Shown here in pieces: positions 46,791 through 56,268 of a DNA stretch of 64,000 nucleotides. This stretch comes from Ensifer adhaerens (GTDB lineage: Bacteria > Pseudomonadota > Alphaproteobacteria > Rhizobiales > Rhizobiaceae): positions 62,001-126,000 of the forward strand of contig NZ_LGAP01000006.1 of assembly GCF_001270265.1 (NCBI RefSeq). The letters are read 5' to 3'. The notes below the pieces were generated by a model. It saw only the letters and a program-made list of their open reading frames with translations, was not told where the DNA came from and searched no databases. The translations under genes and the position numbers were made by a program. Each line of letters starts with the position of its first letter. The stretch's first letter is position 1.

Positions 46791-47216
46791 ATGGCATTCG
46801 GGTCCGACGTACCGCCTATTCAGGCACACATCTGCGTCAGCGACGGGTTGGCGGCGATCGCCTTCTACGAGAAGGCATTCGGTGCGGTGAACACGTTCCA
46901 CCAGATGGCGGAAGACGGCAAACGCGTGATGCATGCCAACCTCGCGCTCTTCGGCGGCGAGATCATGATGCATGACGAGTTTCCCGAGTTCGGCGGCAGC
47001 GTGCTGTCGCCGCTGACCGTCGGCGGCACCGGCGTGGCGATCAACATCAACTTGCCTCAAGCGGCCGATGTCGATGCGGCCTATGCCCGGGCCGTGGCGG
47101 CCGGGGCATCGACAGTGCTGGAGCCGCAGGATACGTTCTGGCAGGCGCGCTATGCGCGCATCAAGGATCCCTTCGGCCACGTCTGGGCCTTCAACGCACC
47201 GGTCGCACAATCATGA
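46791..47216 (+). CDS. VOC/glyoxalase family protein (PhnB-like)
   Basis: A 141-residue vicinal-oxygen-chelate fold protein, IQAHICVSDGLAAIAFYEKA, with EIMMHDEFPEFGG and the C-terminal ARIKDPFGHVWAFNAP, closely like PhnB/YdcS-type relatives. Substrate unknown. Its stop overlaps the ATG of the LysE-type gene (47213-47216). Confidence 0.9.
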   Translation: MAFGSDVPPIQAHICVSDGLAAIAFYEKAFGAVNTFHQMAEDGKRVMHANLALFGGEIMMHDEFPEFGGSVLSPLTVGGTGVAININLPQAADVDAAYARAVAAGASTVLEPQDTFWQARYARIKDPFGHVWAFNAPVAQS

Positions 47217-47854
47217 GCCAATATCTTCTCGAACTCGCATCGCTGATGGCGATCTTTTCCTTCGCCATCGTTTCGCCCGGCGCTGATCTGGCGATGGTCA
47301 TGCGCCAGTCGATCGTCCATGGCCGCCGTCCGGCGATCATCACCTCCTTCGGCATTGGCACCTCGCTGATGTTCCACGTGACCTATACGATCCTAGGCCT
47401 CGGCCTGATCATTTCGCAGTCGATCTATCTGTTCAACGTCGTCAAATGGTGCGGCGTGGCTTACCTGATCTATATCGGGGTCAAGGCGCTGCGGGCGGGC
47501 CAGACGGAGATTTCGGTCGACGCGGCACCGTCCGACGAACCGGCCAGGAGCCAGTCCGCGGTCAAGGCATTCGGCCTCGGCTTTGCGGCCAATGCGCTCA
47601 ATCCCAAGCCGGTGTTCTTCTTCCTGTCGATCTTCTCGACGGTCGTCGGCGCCCACACGCCGATCATGATCAAGTTCGGCTACGGCCTGGTGATGGCGAC
47701 CTGCCTCATCCTGTGGTTCGTCGGCGTCAGCCTGTTCATGACCACGCCGCGCATGCGCGCCGCCTTCACCCGTGCCAGCAAGTGGATCGACCGCGCCAGC
47801 GGCCTGGTGTTCATCGCGCTCGGATTGAAGCTTGCGACCGAGAAGGCCGCCTGA
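47213..47854 (+). CDS. LysE/RhtB family amino-acid exporter
   Basis: A 213-residue inner-membrane protein with about six hydrophobic segments. FAIVSPGADLAMVMRQSIVH and RRPAIITSFGIGTSL near the N-terminus match the RhtB family of amino-acid or homoserine-lactone exporters. Substrate unknown. Overlaps the VOC gene and is followed two bases later by the next gene. Confidence 0.92.
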   Translation: MSQYLLELASLMAIFSFAIVSPGADLAMVMRQSIVHGRRPAIITSFGIGTSLMFHVTYTILGLGLIISQSIYLFNVVKWCGVAYLIYIGVKALRAGQTEISVDAAPSDEPARSQSAVKAFGLGFAANALNPKPVFFFLSIFSTVVGAHTPIMIKFGYGLVMATCLILWFVGVSLFMTTPRMRAAFTRASKWIDRASGLVFIALGLKLATEKAA

Positions 47855-47856
47855 TC

Positions 47857-48360
47857 ATGGTGTTGGCCCGCTCCTTGCTCGTCGCTGCACTCGGCACCGT
47901 GGCTGCCACGCCGGTACTTGGCCAGGAGTGCAGCCAGGCGCGCGCCATCTATGGCGACCGCGACGGAGGCTACGAGCTGCGCTTCGAGCCGGTGGGATCG
48001 GAAAGTGCGGTAACGAGCAATCACTTCAAGATCGTGGTGCTGAAGCCGGGCCTGCTGCTCGATGGCGTCGTCATGCCTTCGGGCGAGCCGGAACGCGCGA
48101 CCGGCATCGTCATGCACAATTGCCCCACCGGTGACGTTACCGGCGAGGAGCTTCGGACCTGCACCGTCTGGCAGGGGCCGGTCTATTCCGTCGACAAGGC
48201 GGGTGCGATCGCCGAAATCCCGGCCGAAGACGCGCCGGCCGCACACCAGATCCTGCTGCCTGATTTCGGTCCGTCACTGCGTGCCTCCAGCGCCTGGGGC
48301 AAGGGCAAGGCGGAAGCTGACAGCTGGGATGCCTTCACCCTCAAGGGATGCGCCGCATGA
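47857..48360 (+). CDS. Secreted protein of unknown function
   Basis: A 167-residue exported protein, MVLARSLLVAALGTVAATPV, with a signal peptide ending near LGQ. Four Cys in the mature part (ECSQ, HNCPTG, RTCTV, KGCAA). Family not recognised. Its stop overlaps the SDR start (ATGA, 48357-48360), so it is part of a four- or five-gene run. Confidence 0.78.
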   Translation: MVLARSLLVAALGTVAATPVLGQECSQARAIYGDRDGGYELRFEPVGSESAVTSNHFKIVVLKPGLLLDGVVMPSGEPERATGIVMHNCPTGDVTGEELRTCTVWQGPVYSVDKAGAIAEIPAEDAPAAHQILLPDFGPSLRASSAWGKGKAEADSWDAFTLKGCAA

Positions 48361-49109
48361 GTGCTGCGCCCGTTGTTCTCGTCACCGGCGGCAGCCGTGG
48401 CATCGGGGCAGCCGTCTGCCTTGGCGCCGCCAAGGCCGGCTGGTCCGTCGTCGTGAACTACGCATCGAACGCAGAGGCGGCCGATGCCGTCGTTGCCGCG
48501 ATCCGGCAGGGCGGCGGATCGGCGATCGCGGTCAAGGGCGACGTCGGGTCCGATGCGGATATCAAGTCGATGTTTGCCGTTGTCGACAAGGCCTTCGGCC
48601 GGCTCGACGGGCTGGTCAACAATGCCGGCATCGTCGCCCCGACCCAGCGCGTCGACGAAATGTCGGTCGAGCGGCTCGAGCGGATGTTCCGCATCAATGT
48701 GACCGGCTCCATTCTATGCGCCGGCGAAGCGGTTCGCCGCATGTCTAAGCGCCATGGCGGCAAGGGCGGCGTCATCGTCAATATCTCGTCCGTTGCGGCC
48801 GAACTCGGCTCGCCGGCGCAATATGTCGACTATGCCGCCTCGAAGGGCGCTATCGAAACGTTCACCATCGGCCTTGCGCGTGAAGTCGCGACCGAGGGCG
48901 TGCGCGTGAATGCGGTTCGCCCCGGCATCATCGACACCGAAATCCACGCGTCCGGCGGCCTGCCGGACCGGGCACGCGATCTCGCGTCAACCATCCCCGT
49001 CCAGCGACCCGGCACGGCCGAGGAAGTGGCGGATGCGGTTCTTTATCTCCTGTCCGATAAGGCGACTTACGTGACGGGAGCCATTCTCAATGTCAGCGGC
49101 GGACGGTAA
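48357..49109 (+). CDS. SDR family oxidoreductase
   Basis: A 250-residue short-chain dehydrogenase, MSAAPVVLVTGGSRGIGAAV. The cofactor motif TGGSRGIG, NNAGIV, the catalytic Ser of NISSVAAELG and Tyr/Lys of YVDYAASKGA are all present, as is the C-terminal LSDKATYVTGAILNVSGG. Probably NADP-dependent from the basic residue after the Gly loop. Substrate unknown; often annotated as glucose dehydrogenase-like. It precedes lpdA by 24 bases. Confidence 0.93.
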   Translation: MSAAPVVLVTGGSRGIGAAVCLGAAKAGWSVVVNYASNAEAADAVVAAIRQGGGSAIAVKGDVGSDADIKSMFAVVDKAFGRLDGLVNNAGIVAPTQRVDEMSVERLERMFRINVTGSILCAGEAVRRMSKRHGGKGGVIVNISSVAAELGSPAQYVDYAASKGAIETFTIGLAREVATEGVRVNAVRPGIIDTEIHASGGLPDRARDLASTIPVQRPGTAEEVADAVLYLLSDKATYVTGAILNVSGGR

Positions 49110-49133
49110 CCGTCCTGAAGGAAGGATAATCCA

Positions 49134-50540
49134 ATGGCTTATGATCTCATCGTTATCGGCAGCGGCCCGGGCGGCTATGTCTGCGCTATCAAGGCGGCAC
49201 AGCTCGGCCTGAAGGTTGGCGTCGTCGAAAAGCGCGCCACCTATGGCGGCACCTGCCTCAACATCGGCTGCATCCCGTCGAAGGCTCTGCTGCACGCTTC
49301 GGAAATGTTCCACCACGCCGGCCACGGCCTGGATGCGCTTGGCGTCGAAGTCGGCGCGCCTAAGCTCAACCTCGAAAAGATGATGGCGCACAAGGATGCG
49401 ACCGTTAAGTCCAACGTCGAAGGTGTTTCCTTCCTGTTCAAGAAGAACAAGATCGACGGCATCCAGGGCACCGGCAAGGTGATCGGCCAAGGCAAAATTT
49501 CCGTCACCAACGACAAGGGCGAAGAGCAGGTTCTGGAGGCGAAGAACATCGTCATCGCCACCGGCTCCGACGTTGCCGGCATTCCCGGCGTGTCGGTCGA
49601 GATCGACGAGAAGGTGATTATCTCCTCGACCGGCGGCATCGCGCTCGAAAAGGTGCCGGCGAACATGATCGTGGTCGGCGGCGGCGTGATCGGCCTCGAA
49701 CTCGGCTCGGTCTGGGCCCGTCTCGGCGCCAAGGTGACCGTTGTCGAATATCTCGACGCCATCCTCGGCGGCATGGACGGCGAAGTCTCCAAGCAGTTCC
49801 AGCGCATGCTGGCCAAGCAGGGCATCGAGTTCAAGCTCGGCGCCAAGGTTACCGGCGTCGTCAAGGACGGCAAGGGCGCCAAGGTGACGTTCGCACCGGT
49901 CAAGGGCGGTGACGCCGTCACGCTGGATACCGATGTCGTTCTGATCGCTACCGGCCGCAAGCCCTACACCGACGGCCTTGGCCTTGCCGAAGCCGGCGTC
50001 GTCATGGATCAGCACGGCCGCGTCGAGATCGACAATCACTTCCAGACGAGCGTTGTCGGCGTCTATGCCATCGGCGATGTCGTGCGCGGCCCGATGCTGG
50101 CGCACAAGGCCGAAGACGAAGGCGTTGCGGTTGCGGAAATCCTCGCGGGCCAGGCCGGTCACGTGAACTACGACGTCATCCCGAGCGTCGTCTACACCCA
50201 GCCGGAAGTCGCCTCCGTGGGCAAGACCGAGGAAGAGCTGAAGGCTGCGGGCGTCGCCTACAAGGTCGGCAAGTTCCCGTTCACGGCAAACGGCCGTGCC
50301 CGTGCGATGCAAGTCACCGATGGCTTCGTCAAGATCCTCGCCGACAAGGAAACCGACCGGGTTCTCGGTGGCCACATCGTCGGCTTCGGCGCCGGCGAGA
50401 TGATCCACGAGATTGCCGTTCTGATGGAATTCGGCGGCTCGTCGGAAGATCTCGGCCGAACCTGCCACGCGCACCCGACCATGTCGGAAGCGGTCAAGGA
50501 AGCGGCGCTGTCGACCTTCTTCAAGCCGATCCATATGTGA
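49134..50540 (+). CDS. lpdA: Dihydrolipoyl dehydrogenase (E3)
   Basis: A 468-residue flavoprotein that reoxidises the lipoyl group of the E2 with NAD. FAD fold VIGSGPGGYVCAIKAAQ, redox pair Cys41/Cys46 in GGTCLNIGCIPSKAL, NAD fold VVGGGVIGLELGSVW and the catalytic His-Glu in CHAHPTMSEAVKEA. Lying at the end of the sucCDAB region it is most likely the E3 of the 2-oxoglutarate complex. Confidence 0.98.
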   Translation: MAYDLIVIGSGPGGYVCAIKAAQLGLKVGVVEKRATYGGTCLNIGCIPSKALLHASEMFHHAGHGLDALGVEVGAPKLNLEKMMAHKDATVKSNVEGVSFLFKKNKIDGIQGTGKVIGQGKISVTNDKGEEQVLEAKNIVIATGSDVAGIPGVSVEIDEKVIISSTGGIALEKVPANMIVVGGGVIGLELGSVWARLGAKVTVVEYLDAILGGMDGEVSKQFQRMLAKQGIEFKLGAKVTGVVKDGKGAKVTFAPVKGGDAVTLDTDVVLIATGRKPYTDGLGLAEAGVVMDQHGRVEIDNHFQTSVVGVYAIGDVVRGPMLAHKAEDEGVAVAEILAGQAGHVNYDVIPSVVYTQPEVASVGKTEEELKAAGVAYKVGKFPFTANGRARAMQVTDGFVKILADKETDRVLGGHIVGFGAGEMIHEIAVLMEFGGSSEDLGRTCHAHPTMSEAVKEAALSTFFKPIHM

Positions 50541-50549
50541 CGATTTGCG

Positions 50550-50576
50550 CAGGGGGCTGCGACAAGCGGCCCCCTG
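50550..50576 (+). terminator. Terminator of lpdA
   Basis: CAGGGGGC and GCCCCCTG form an 8-bp stem around an 11-base loop, followed by TCTTGC, nine bases after the lpdA stop. The T-run is weak. Confidence 0.6.
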
Positions 50577-50649
50577 TCTTGCGCCGGCGTTGGGCGCGAT
50601 CATAGACCCCATGCGCTTGCGACGGAGAACCGTCGCTCCTAGCAATTGC

Positions 50650-50691
50650 GCAATTCCCAGGAAAACCGTTTCACACGTTTCCTGGAATTGC
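50650..50691. repeat. Small palindromic repeat (GGAAAACCG core)
   Basis: GCAATTCC/GGAATTGC arms with AGGAAAACCGTTTCACACGT inside; same family as 21531-21574. It lies 24 bases before the DUF2867 gene start. Confidence 0.6.
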
Positions 50692-50714
50692 TCTCGCTGC
50701 CGCCACGAGGGATC

Positions 50715-51194
50715 ATGAAACCTAGAGCCGCCACCGTTGTCCTGCCGAGCCCGCATCTGCCCGACGCCGATTGGGCAGATCGCTTTGAACTCGCCCTGAA
50801 CGGAAAGGGGCTGACGGCGATCGAGGCGGCCGAGCGCTCGCTCGGAAATTCCCCCGCCTGGGTTCGTGGTCTGCTTCAATTTCGCAACGGGCTGGTGTCA
50901 GTCATCGGCCTCAAGACGCAGGCGCCGGAACCAGGTGAATATGGCCTGATCGGCCCGTTTCCGGTGCTGTCGCGCAGCGATGACGAGGTCGTGCTCGGCT
51001 TCAACGACGCCCATCTCGATTTCCGCATTGTTGTCGACGTCAGGGCAGGCTCCGCGGTCAACCAGATCGTCGGCATGACCACACTCATCCGACGCCACAA
51101 TACGCTGGGGCGAGTCTATCTCGCCGGCGTTATGCCGTTTCACAAGTTGATCGTGCCGACGCTTCTGGCCGGCGTTACCCGTTCGGGCGACTGA
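50715..51194 (+). CDS. DUF2867 family protein
   Basis: A 159-residue protein from ATG 50715 (MKPRAATVVLPSPHLPDADW) with GAGGG upstream; the frame before it crosses a palindromic repeat. It contains FRNGLVSVIGLKTQ and YGLIGPFPVLSRSDDEVVLG, typical of DUF2867. No known reaction. Convergent with the TraB/GumN gene. Confidence 0.87.
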   Translation: MKPRAATVVLPSPHLPDADWADRFELALNGKGLTAIEAAERSLGNSPAWVRGLLQFRNGLVSVIGLKTQAPEPGEYGLIGPFPVLSRSDDEVVLGFNDAHLDFRIVVDVRAGSAVNQIVGMTTLIRRHNTLGRVYLAGVMPFHKLIVPTLLAGVTRSGD

Positions 51195-51216
51195 GCGAGG
51201 CTACGCAACCAGCCGA

Positions 51217-52296
51217 TCAATTGACCGGCGTCACGGAAAACCCCTGCCGCTTCAGCAGTTCGACCAGGCCCTCATTGCCGGCAAGATGCAACGCACCAAC
51301 AGCCATGAAGGCGTTGCCACCGCCAAGGATCGGCTCGGCGCGGGTCGCCATCGTCCTGTTGCGGTCGATGATGATGCGCTGTTCGAAGTCGGCATAGCTG
51401 GCGTCCTCGCTCGCCACGTCTTCGGAAACGGCCTTCATCATCGGCATGATCATGCCGGTGTCGCCGGAGAGATAAAGGTCGGTGGTGGTGGCGAGCACGT
51501 CGTCGATCGTCTTGCCAAGGGCGAGCGTCTCGATGAGGGCGCGCAGGTGCAGTTCCGTCGGCAGCGAATCCATCGCGGCCAGCTGTTCGACAAGGGTTTC
51601 GAGCCCCTTCAGCGTCTTGCCTTGGCTGACCGCATCTTCGGCGATCTTCTTGTCGAGGAAGGACGCGCCGGCGGCCTTGCGCGTCATCTCGCAGGCCGGA
51701 AGCGCGACGAAGCTCGCAATCATCCACGGCTTCATCTTGGCGACCAGTGTCAGCGGTATGCCGCGCTCCTTCAGCCCGCGTTCGAGCAGCTCGCGGTCTT
51801 CGACACCCAGGAAATCGTTGATGGTCTTGTTGTCGGCAAACATGGTGAGATCCGGCCGCATCAGGATGGCGGCGGCCGACTTCTTCTCATCGATGATCTC
51901 GTCCGATTCGACGATGACAGTCGACGCGGTGGCGAAGGCATCGGCAGCACCCGCCGGCATGGCGAGCACGCGCGGGTCGGTGACATGCATGGTGCCAAGA
52001 AGGAAGGAGGGGGCGATACCCTCCTTCTCGATCTTCCAGAAAATGCCCTTGCCGTTCGGGATGGCATCCGCTTCCGCACGCAGCCTTGCGAGCTTGGCCG
52101 GATCGGTCTTTTCGAGACCGGCGATGATGTTTTTGCCGCCGCAAACGGTGTCCGTTGCCGCCTCGGCATCCGCGATCGAGACGATGGCCGCAACAAGGCT
52201 CGCCGCCAGCAGCAGATGGATGAACGCGATCAGCCACAGGGCCATATCGGCGGCCCTGGCCGCAAGGTGACGGACGGGCTTGGCGATCGAATACAT
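51217..52296 (-). CDS. TraB/GumN family protein
   Basis: A 359-residue protein from ATG 52296 (MYSIAKPVRHLAARAADMAL) with AGGAAG upstream. A hydrophobic segment at about 17-45 anchors or exports it. The two GxxH-type motifs, LLGTMHVTDPR and AVGALHLAG, are the signature of the TraB/GumN (EreA-like) fold, suggested to be metal-dependent hydrolases. Substrate unknown. Confidence 0.88.
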   Translation of the reverse strand: MYSIAKPVRHLAARAADMALWLIAFIHLLLAASLVAAIVSIADAEAATDTVCGGKNIIAGLEKTDPAKLARLRAEADAIPNGKGIFWKIEKEGIAPSFLLGTMHVTDPRVLAMPAGAADAFATASTVIVESDEIIDEKKSAAAILMRPDLTMFADNKTINDFLGVEDRELLERGLKERGIPLTLVAKMKPWMIASFVALPACEMTRKAAGASFLDKKIAEDAVSQGKTLKGLETLVEQLAAMDSLPTELHLRALIETLALGKTIDDVLATTTDLYLSGDTGMIMPMMKAVSEDVASEDASYADFEQRIIIDRNRTMATRAEPILGGGNAFMAVGALHLAGNEGLVELLKRQGFSVTPVN

Positions 52297-52393
52297 GATC
52301 ACTTCCTAATGTTATGCCGGGTTGAGCGAACCCTACGCTTGGTCAGTCACGGCTTCCTTAATGCATATGGTTAATGCAGCCATTCGCCCAAAA

Positions 52394-53329
52394 TCAGGCG
52401 CGCGGATGAGCCCGGTCGTAGATCTCCAGAAGCCGCGTGGAGTCGACGCCGGTATAGACCTGGGTCGTCGACAGGCTGGCGTGGCCGAGCAGTTCCTGGA
52501 TGGTTCTGAGATCGCCGCCGCCGGCAAGCAGATGCGTGGCGAAGGAGTGCCGTAGCGCATGCGGCGTAGCCGTGTCGGGCAGGCCGAGGGCGCCGCGCAG
52601 TTTCTGCATCTCGCGCTGGATGAGCGCCGGCTGAAGCTTTGCCCCGCGGGTGCCGCGGAACATCGGCTCGTCGGCGCCGGCATGGTAGGGGCAAAGCTTG
52701 AGATAGGTCGCGACCGCCTCGCGCGCCACGGTCATCAGCGGCACGATGCGGGTCTTGCCGCCCTTGCCGGTGATGCTCAGCGAGGTTGGCGTGCCGGCGA
52801 AATCGCCCGGCGTCAGATCAAGCGCTTCGGAGATGCGTAAGCCGCAGCCGTAGAGCAGCGTCAGCACGGCCGCGTTGCGCGCGGCCACCCACGGCTCTTC
52901 GGCAAGCTGCGCATCCTTTGTGACGACGTTGAGCGCCTCGCGGTCCGTCAGCGGCTTCGGCAAGGATTTCGGCTGCTTCGGCGAGCGGACTGCGGCGGCT
53001 CCGGCGGCGTTGGCAAGCCCGCTGCGTTCGAGATAGCGCAGAAACGAGCGCAGGCCGGCAAGCCCCCGGCCGAGCGTGCGTGCGCCGGCGCCGCCCTTGC
53101 GGCGCTGGGCGAGAAAGCCGCGAAGGTCGGCGGGCCGCAGTGTGCTGATGTCTGAAAGGCGCGGCGGGCCGGCGAGATGGCCGGTCAAGAATGTCAGGAA
53201 TTGCCGCGTGTCGCGCTCATAGGCGTCGACGGTGTTGTCGGACAGGCGGCGCTCCTGCATGAGGCCCTGCAGCCAGCGCTGGCGCTCTGCAAGCAGGTCC
53301 GGATGGCCGATGACGAGCAGCTCGTTCAT
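52394..53329 (-). CDS. xerC: Tyrosine recombinase XerC
   Basis: A 311-residue recombinase for chromosome dimer resolution at dif, with XerD. SAM-like N domain RRLSDNTVDAYERDTRQFL; catalytic residues in LLYGCGLRISEAL (Arg), GKGGKTRIVPL (Lys), HALRHSFATHLL (His-x-x-Arg), LLGHASLSTTQVYTGV (His, Tyr nucleophile). All six are present. It lies in core sequence and is unrelated to the integrase remnants near the tRNA. Confidence 0.95.
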   Translation of the reverse strand: MNELLVIGHPDLLAERQRWLQGLMQERRLSDNTVDAYERDTRQFLTFLTGHLAGPPRLSDISTLRPADLRGFLAQRRKGGAGARTLGRGLAGLRSFLRYLERSGLANAAGAAAVRSPKQPKSLPKPLTDREALNVVTKDAQLAEEPWVAARNAAVLTLLYGCGLRISEALDLTPGDFAGTPTSLSITGKGGKTRIVPLMTVAREAVATYLKLCPYHAGADEPMFRGTRGAKLQPALIQREMQKLRGALGLPDTATPHALRHSFATHLLAGGGDLRTIQELLGHASLSTTQVYTGVDSTRLLEIYDRAHPRA

Positions 53330-53465
53330 TGTCGCTTTCCAAGGTGGTCGGTCATGGACAATGCCCTGACGCCTCTTATGTTTTTGCTAACGTGCCCTTG
53401 GAATTTGTCATCCTTCGATCATATTGAGTTGCGATGTTCAGCCCCGTAAAGAATCGGATGAGGCC

Positions 53466-54389
53466 ATGGCGGGACGGGATTCGGTGAACGGATTCGCGCA
53501 TTTTGCTGAAGTGATCGCCCTGGTCTCGCAAGGGCAGCCCGGCCACATCGTCGATACACTCATTGCCGAACGTGGCCAGCGGATTGTCAGGAGCCCGATG
53601 TGGCCCGTTATCCGTCCCTTTCTCTACACGCTTCTGAACTATCGAAAGGCACTGGAATTCGCCGACGCCGTGGCCAACGTGCCGGGCTTCCAGGCTTTCG
53701 AGCATCTGAGCTCGCTTCTGTCGCTCGACGTCCGCGTCGACCGGGCGGAGCGCATTCCTGATAAAGGCGGATTCCTGCTGGTCAGCAATCACCCGACCGG
53801 GATTGCCGACGGCATCGCCGTCTTCGATCTCCTCAAAGACCGGCGGCCGGACATGATGTTCTTCGCCAACCGCGACGCGATCCGCGTCAACCCACGCTTC
53901 GTCGAGATGGTCATTCCGGTCGAATGGCGCGAGGAGCACAAGAGCAAGCTCAAGGCCCGCGAAACGCTGCAGGTCACCAACCGGGCGATCGGCGAGGGCA
54001 AGGCGACGGTGCTGTTTCCCTCCGGCCGCATCGCCTACTGGGCTGACGGCCGTCTTAACGAGCGGCCATGGAAGACGTCGGCGGTCGGCTTTGCGCGCAA
54101 ATACGGCCTGCCGATCCTGCCGGTGCATATGAGCGCGCGCAATTCCGGCCTGTTCTACTGGTTTGCCAAATGGTCGACCGAGCTGCGCGACATGACGGTG
54201 TTCCACGAGCTGCTCAACAAGAAGGGCGACCTCTTCGATTTCCGTATCGGCAATCTCATTGCGCCGGAAGCTCTGGATGGTGACGCTGCCGACGTGACGA
54301 AAGCATTGGAACGCCACACCGTGTTCGACCTGGCGCGCGACGCGGATGCGGTGTTTCGGCCGGCTTTGAGCGCTTCCGTTGCCTGCTGA
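53466..54389 (+). CDS. Lysophospholipid acyltransferase family protein
   Basis: A 307-residue protein from ATG 53466 (MAGRDSVNGFAHFAEVIALV). FLLVSNHPTGIADGIAVFD holds the acyltransferase box, but as NHPTGIADG rather than the classic H-x4-D spacing variant NHxxxxD; here His and Asp are still five apart counting HPTGIAD as H-x5-D. VLFPSGRIAYWADGRLNERPW corresponds to motif III. It probably acylates a glycerophospholipid or hemolysin-like substrate. Confidence 0.82.
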   Translation: MAGRDSVNGFAHFAEVIALVSQGQPGHIVDTLIAERGQRIVRSPMWPVIRPFLYTLLNYRKALEFADAVANVPGFQAFEHLSSLLSLDVRVDRAERIPDKGGFLLVSNHPTGIADGIAVFDLLKDRRPDMMFFANRDAIRVNPRFVEMVIPVEWREEHKSKLKARETLQVTNRAIGEGKATVLFPSGRIAYWADGRLNERPWKTSAVGFARKYGLPILPVHMSARNSGLFYWFAKWSTELRDMTVFHELLNKKGDLFDFRIGNLIAPEALDGDAADVTKALERHTVFDLARDADAVFRPALSASVAC

Positions 54390-54428
54390 TCCCTTCATGT
54401 GATGGCGGGAATGGGCTAAGCATGAGCC

Positions 54429-55565
54429 ATGCTGCTTCGTTCGATGTTTGCCGAAAACTACCGCTCCCTAAAGTCGATCCGCATGGATCTGACCGGTGTC
54501 AACCTGTTCATCGGGGAGAACGGCGTGGGCAAATCCAACCTCTATCGCGCGCTGCAGCTGGTGCAGGCCGCCGTGCGCGGCAGTCTTGCCTATGAGATCG
54601 CCAGGGAAGGCGGCATGTCCTCGGCGCTCTGGAGCGGCCAGCGACGGGCCGACAAGCCGGCGCGCATCCGGCTCGAGACGGAGCTGATCGACGAGGAGCG
54701 AGCCATCACGTTCCGCTATAGGATCGAAGCCGGCTTGCGCCCGCCAAAGGCGGCGGCAGGCTTCGCCTATGAGCCGCAGGTCAAGGAGGAAGAGCTGAGC
54801 GTCGAGACCGGGCGGCGACCGGTGACGATGATGAAGCGCGCCGGCCCCGGTATCTTCGCGCGCGGCGACCGCGGACGGATGGAGGACTATCCCGAGCAGG
54901 CGTTGCAATCAGAGACGGCGATCGCGCTCTTGGGCGATGCCGGGCACTATCCCGAGATCGGCACCTTCCGCCGAGCCGTCGATCAATGGCGGTTCTTTCA
55001 CGGCTTCCGCACCGATCGCGATTCGCCGTTGCGGCTGCCATGCCTTGCGGTCACGGCGCCGATGCTCGATGAAGACGGCACCAACATGGCCGCGGTTTTC
55101 GCGACGCTGCGCCATACCCGCGAAGATACCGTCGATCTCGACCGCGCCATCGCCGATGCGTTCGGCGGCGCCTATCTCGACGTTCCTGATCCCGGTCAGT
55201 TCGCCGAATTCTCGCTCGTCTTCCCGGATTTTCCGCAACGGCCGTTTTCGACGCGCGAGCTGTCCGACGGGCAGATGCGGTTCCTGGCGCTTGCGGCAGC
55301 GCTGCTTTCCTATCGCCGCCCGCCCTTCATCGCACTCAACGAGCCGGAAACCAGCCTGCACCCGGATATGCTGCCGGCGCTTGCCGACATGATCGCCAGC
55401 GCCTCGCGCGACAGCCAGATCTGGATCGTCACCCATTCGGAGCGGCTGGCCGATGCCATCCGCGAGCGTTGCGGCGTGCGTGCGCGCCGGGTTATCCGCA
55501 AGGACAGCGCCACCTGGATCGACGGCATGCGTCTGACCGGCCTGATGGACGACGATGACGCATAA
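54429..55565 (+). CDS. AAA family ATPase (AAA_21, OLD/RecF-like)
   Basis: A 378-residue ABC-like ATPase, MLLRSMFAENYRSLKSIRMD. Walker A FIGENGVGKSNLYRAL near 27-42, the ABC-like signature STRELSDGQMRFLALAAALL, Walker B PPFIALNEPETSLHPD and the switch WIVTHSERLADAI. No TOPRIM nuclease domain is attached, so it is a stand-alone member of a group related to RecF and OLD. Some relatives are toxins or defence ATPases, but this one sits among core genes without a partner. Function unknown. Confidence 0.87.
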   Translation: MLLRSMFAENYRSLKSIRMDLTGVNLFIGENGVGKSNLYRALQLVQAAVRGSLAYEIAREGGMSSALWSGQRRADKPARIRLETELIDEERAITFRYRIEAGLRPPKAAAGFAYEPQVKEEELSVETGRRPVTMMKRAGPGIFARGDRGRMEDYPEQALQSETAIALLGDAGHYPEIGTFRRAVDQWRFFHGFRTDRDSPLRLPCLAVTAPMLDEDGTNMAAVFATLRHTREDTVDLDRAIADAFGGAYLDVPDPGQFAEFSLVFPDFPQRPFSTRELSDGQMRFLALAAALLSYRRPPFIALNEPETSLHPDMLPALADMIASASRDSQIWIVTHSERLADAIRERCGVRARRVIRKDSATWIDGMRLTGLMDDDDA

Positions 55566-55592
55566 AAAAGGCCCCGCATCGCTGCGGAGCCC
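55562..55592 (-). terminator. Terminator of the transaldolase gene
   Basis: On the minus strand GGCTCCGCA-GCGA-TGCGGGGCC is followed by a run of T (AAAAAA on plus at 55564-55569). It lies 20-50 bases after the transaldolase stop and overlaps the end of the convergent ATPase gene. Confidence 0.85.
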
Positions 55593-55614
55593 TACAATCT
55601 CTATCCCGAAAAAA

Positions 55615-56268
55615 TCAGGCGATCTTCTGGCCGGTCTTCGCCCAGTCGGCGAGGAACATTTCGAGGCCCTTGTCGGTCAGCGGGTGCTTGACCAGGGCCT
55701 TCAGCGTTGCCGGCGGCGCGGTGATGACGTCAGCGCCGATGAGGGCTGCTTCCTTGACGTGGTTCACAGTGCGGATCGAGGCAGCAAGAATTTCGGTCTC
55801 GTAGCCGTAGTTGTCGAAGATGTGGCGGATTTCGCGGATCAGGTCCATGCCGTCGAACGCGATGTCGTCGAGGCGGCCGACGAAGGGCGAAACGAAGGTC
55901 GCGCCAGCCTTGGCGGCAAGCAGCGCCTGGTTGGCCGAGAAGCACAGCGTCACGTTGGTCTGGTGACCGTCCGAGGTCAGGGCCTTGCAGGCCTTGAGGC
56001 CGTCAAGCGTCAGCGGCAGCTTGATGCAGATGTTGTCGGCGATCTTCGAAAGAACAGCCGCTTCCTTCATCATCTCGGCGTATTCGGTCGCGGTCACTTC
56101 GGCCGAAACCGGGCCTTCGACGATGCCGCAGATTTCCTTGGTGACTTCGGCGATGTCGCGGCCCGACTTGAGGATCAGCGAAGGGTTGGTGGTCACGCCA
56201 TCGAGGAGGCCGAGATCGTTCAGCTCACGGATTTCCTTGACGTCGGCGGTATCAACGAAAAATTTCAT
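55615..56268 (-). CDS. tal: Transaldolase/fructose-6-phosphate aldolase (TalC type)
   Basis: A 217-residue small transaldolase from ATG 56268 ([20 protein letters not shown]). [14 protein letters not shown] is the family start signature and Lys83 in [15 protein letters not shown] forms the Schiff base. Moves dihydroxyacetone units between sugar phosphates in the pentose phosphate pathway; the short form may instead have fructose-6-phosphate aldolase activity. Divergent from priA. Confidence 0.95.
   Translation of the reverse strand: MKFFVDTADVKEIRELNDLGLLDGVTTNPSLILKSGRDIAEVTKEICGIVEGPVSAEVTATEYAEMMKEAAVLSKIADNICIKLPLTLDGLKACKALTSDGHQTNVTLCFSANQALLAAKAGATFVSPFVGRLDDIAFDGMDLIREIRHIFDNYGYETEILAASIRTVNHVKEAALIGADVITAPPATLKALVKHPLTDKGLEMFLADWAKTGQKIA

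Noticed and set aside
52394-53329. XerC as the integrase of the island
   Set aside because: It is the conserved chromosomal recombinase in a core context 46 kb away and unlike the integrase remnants.
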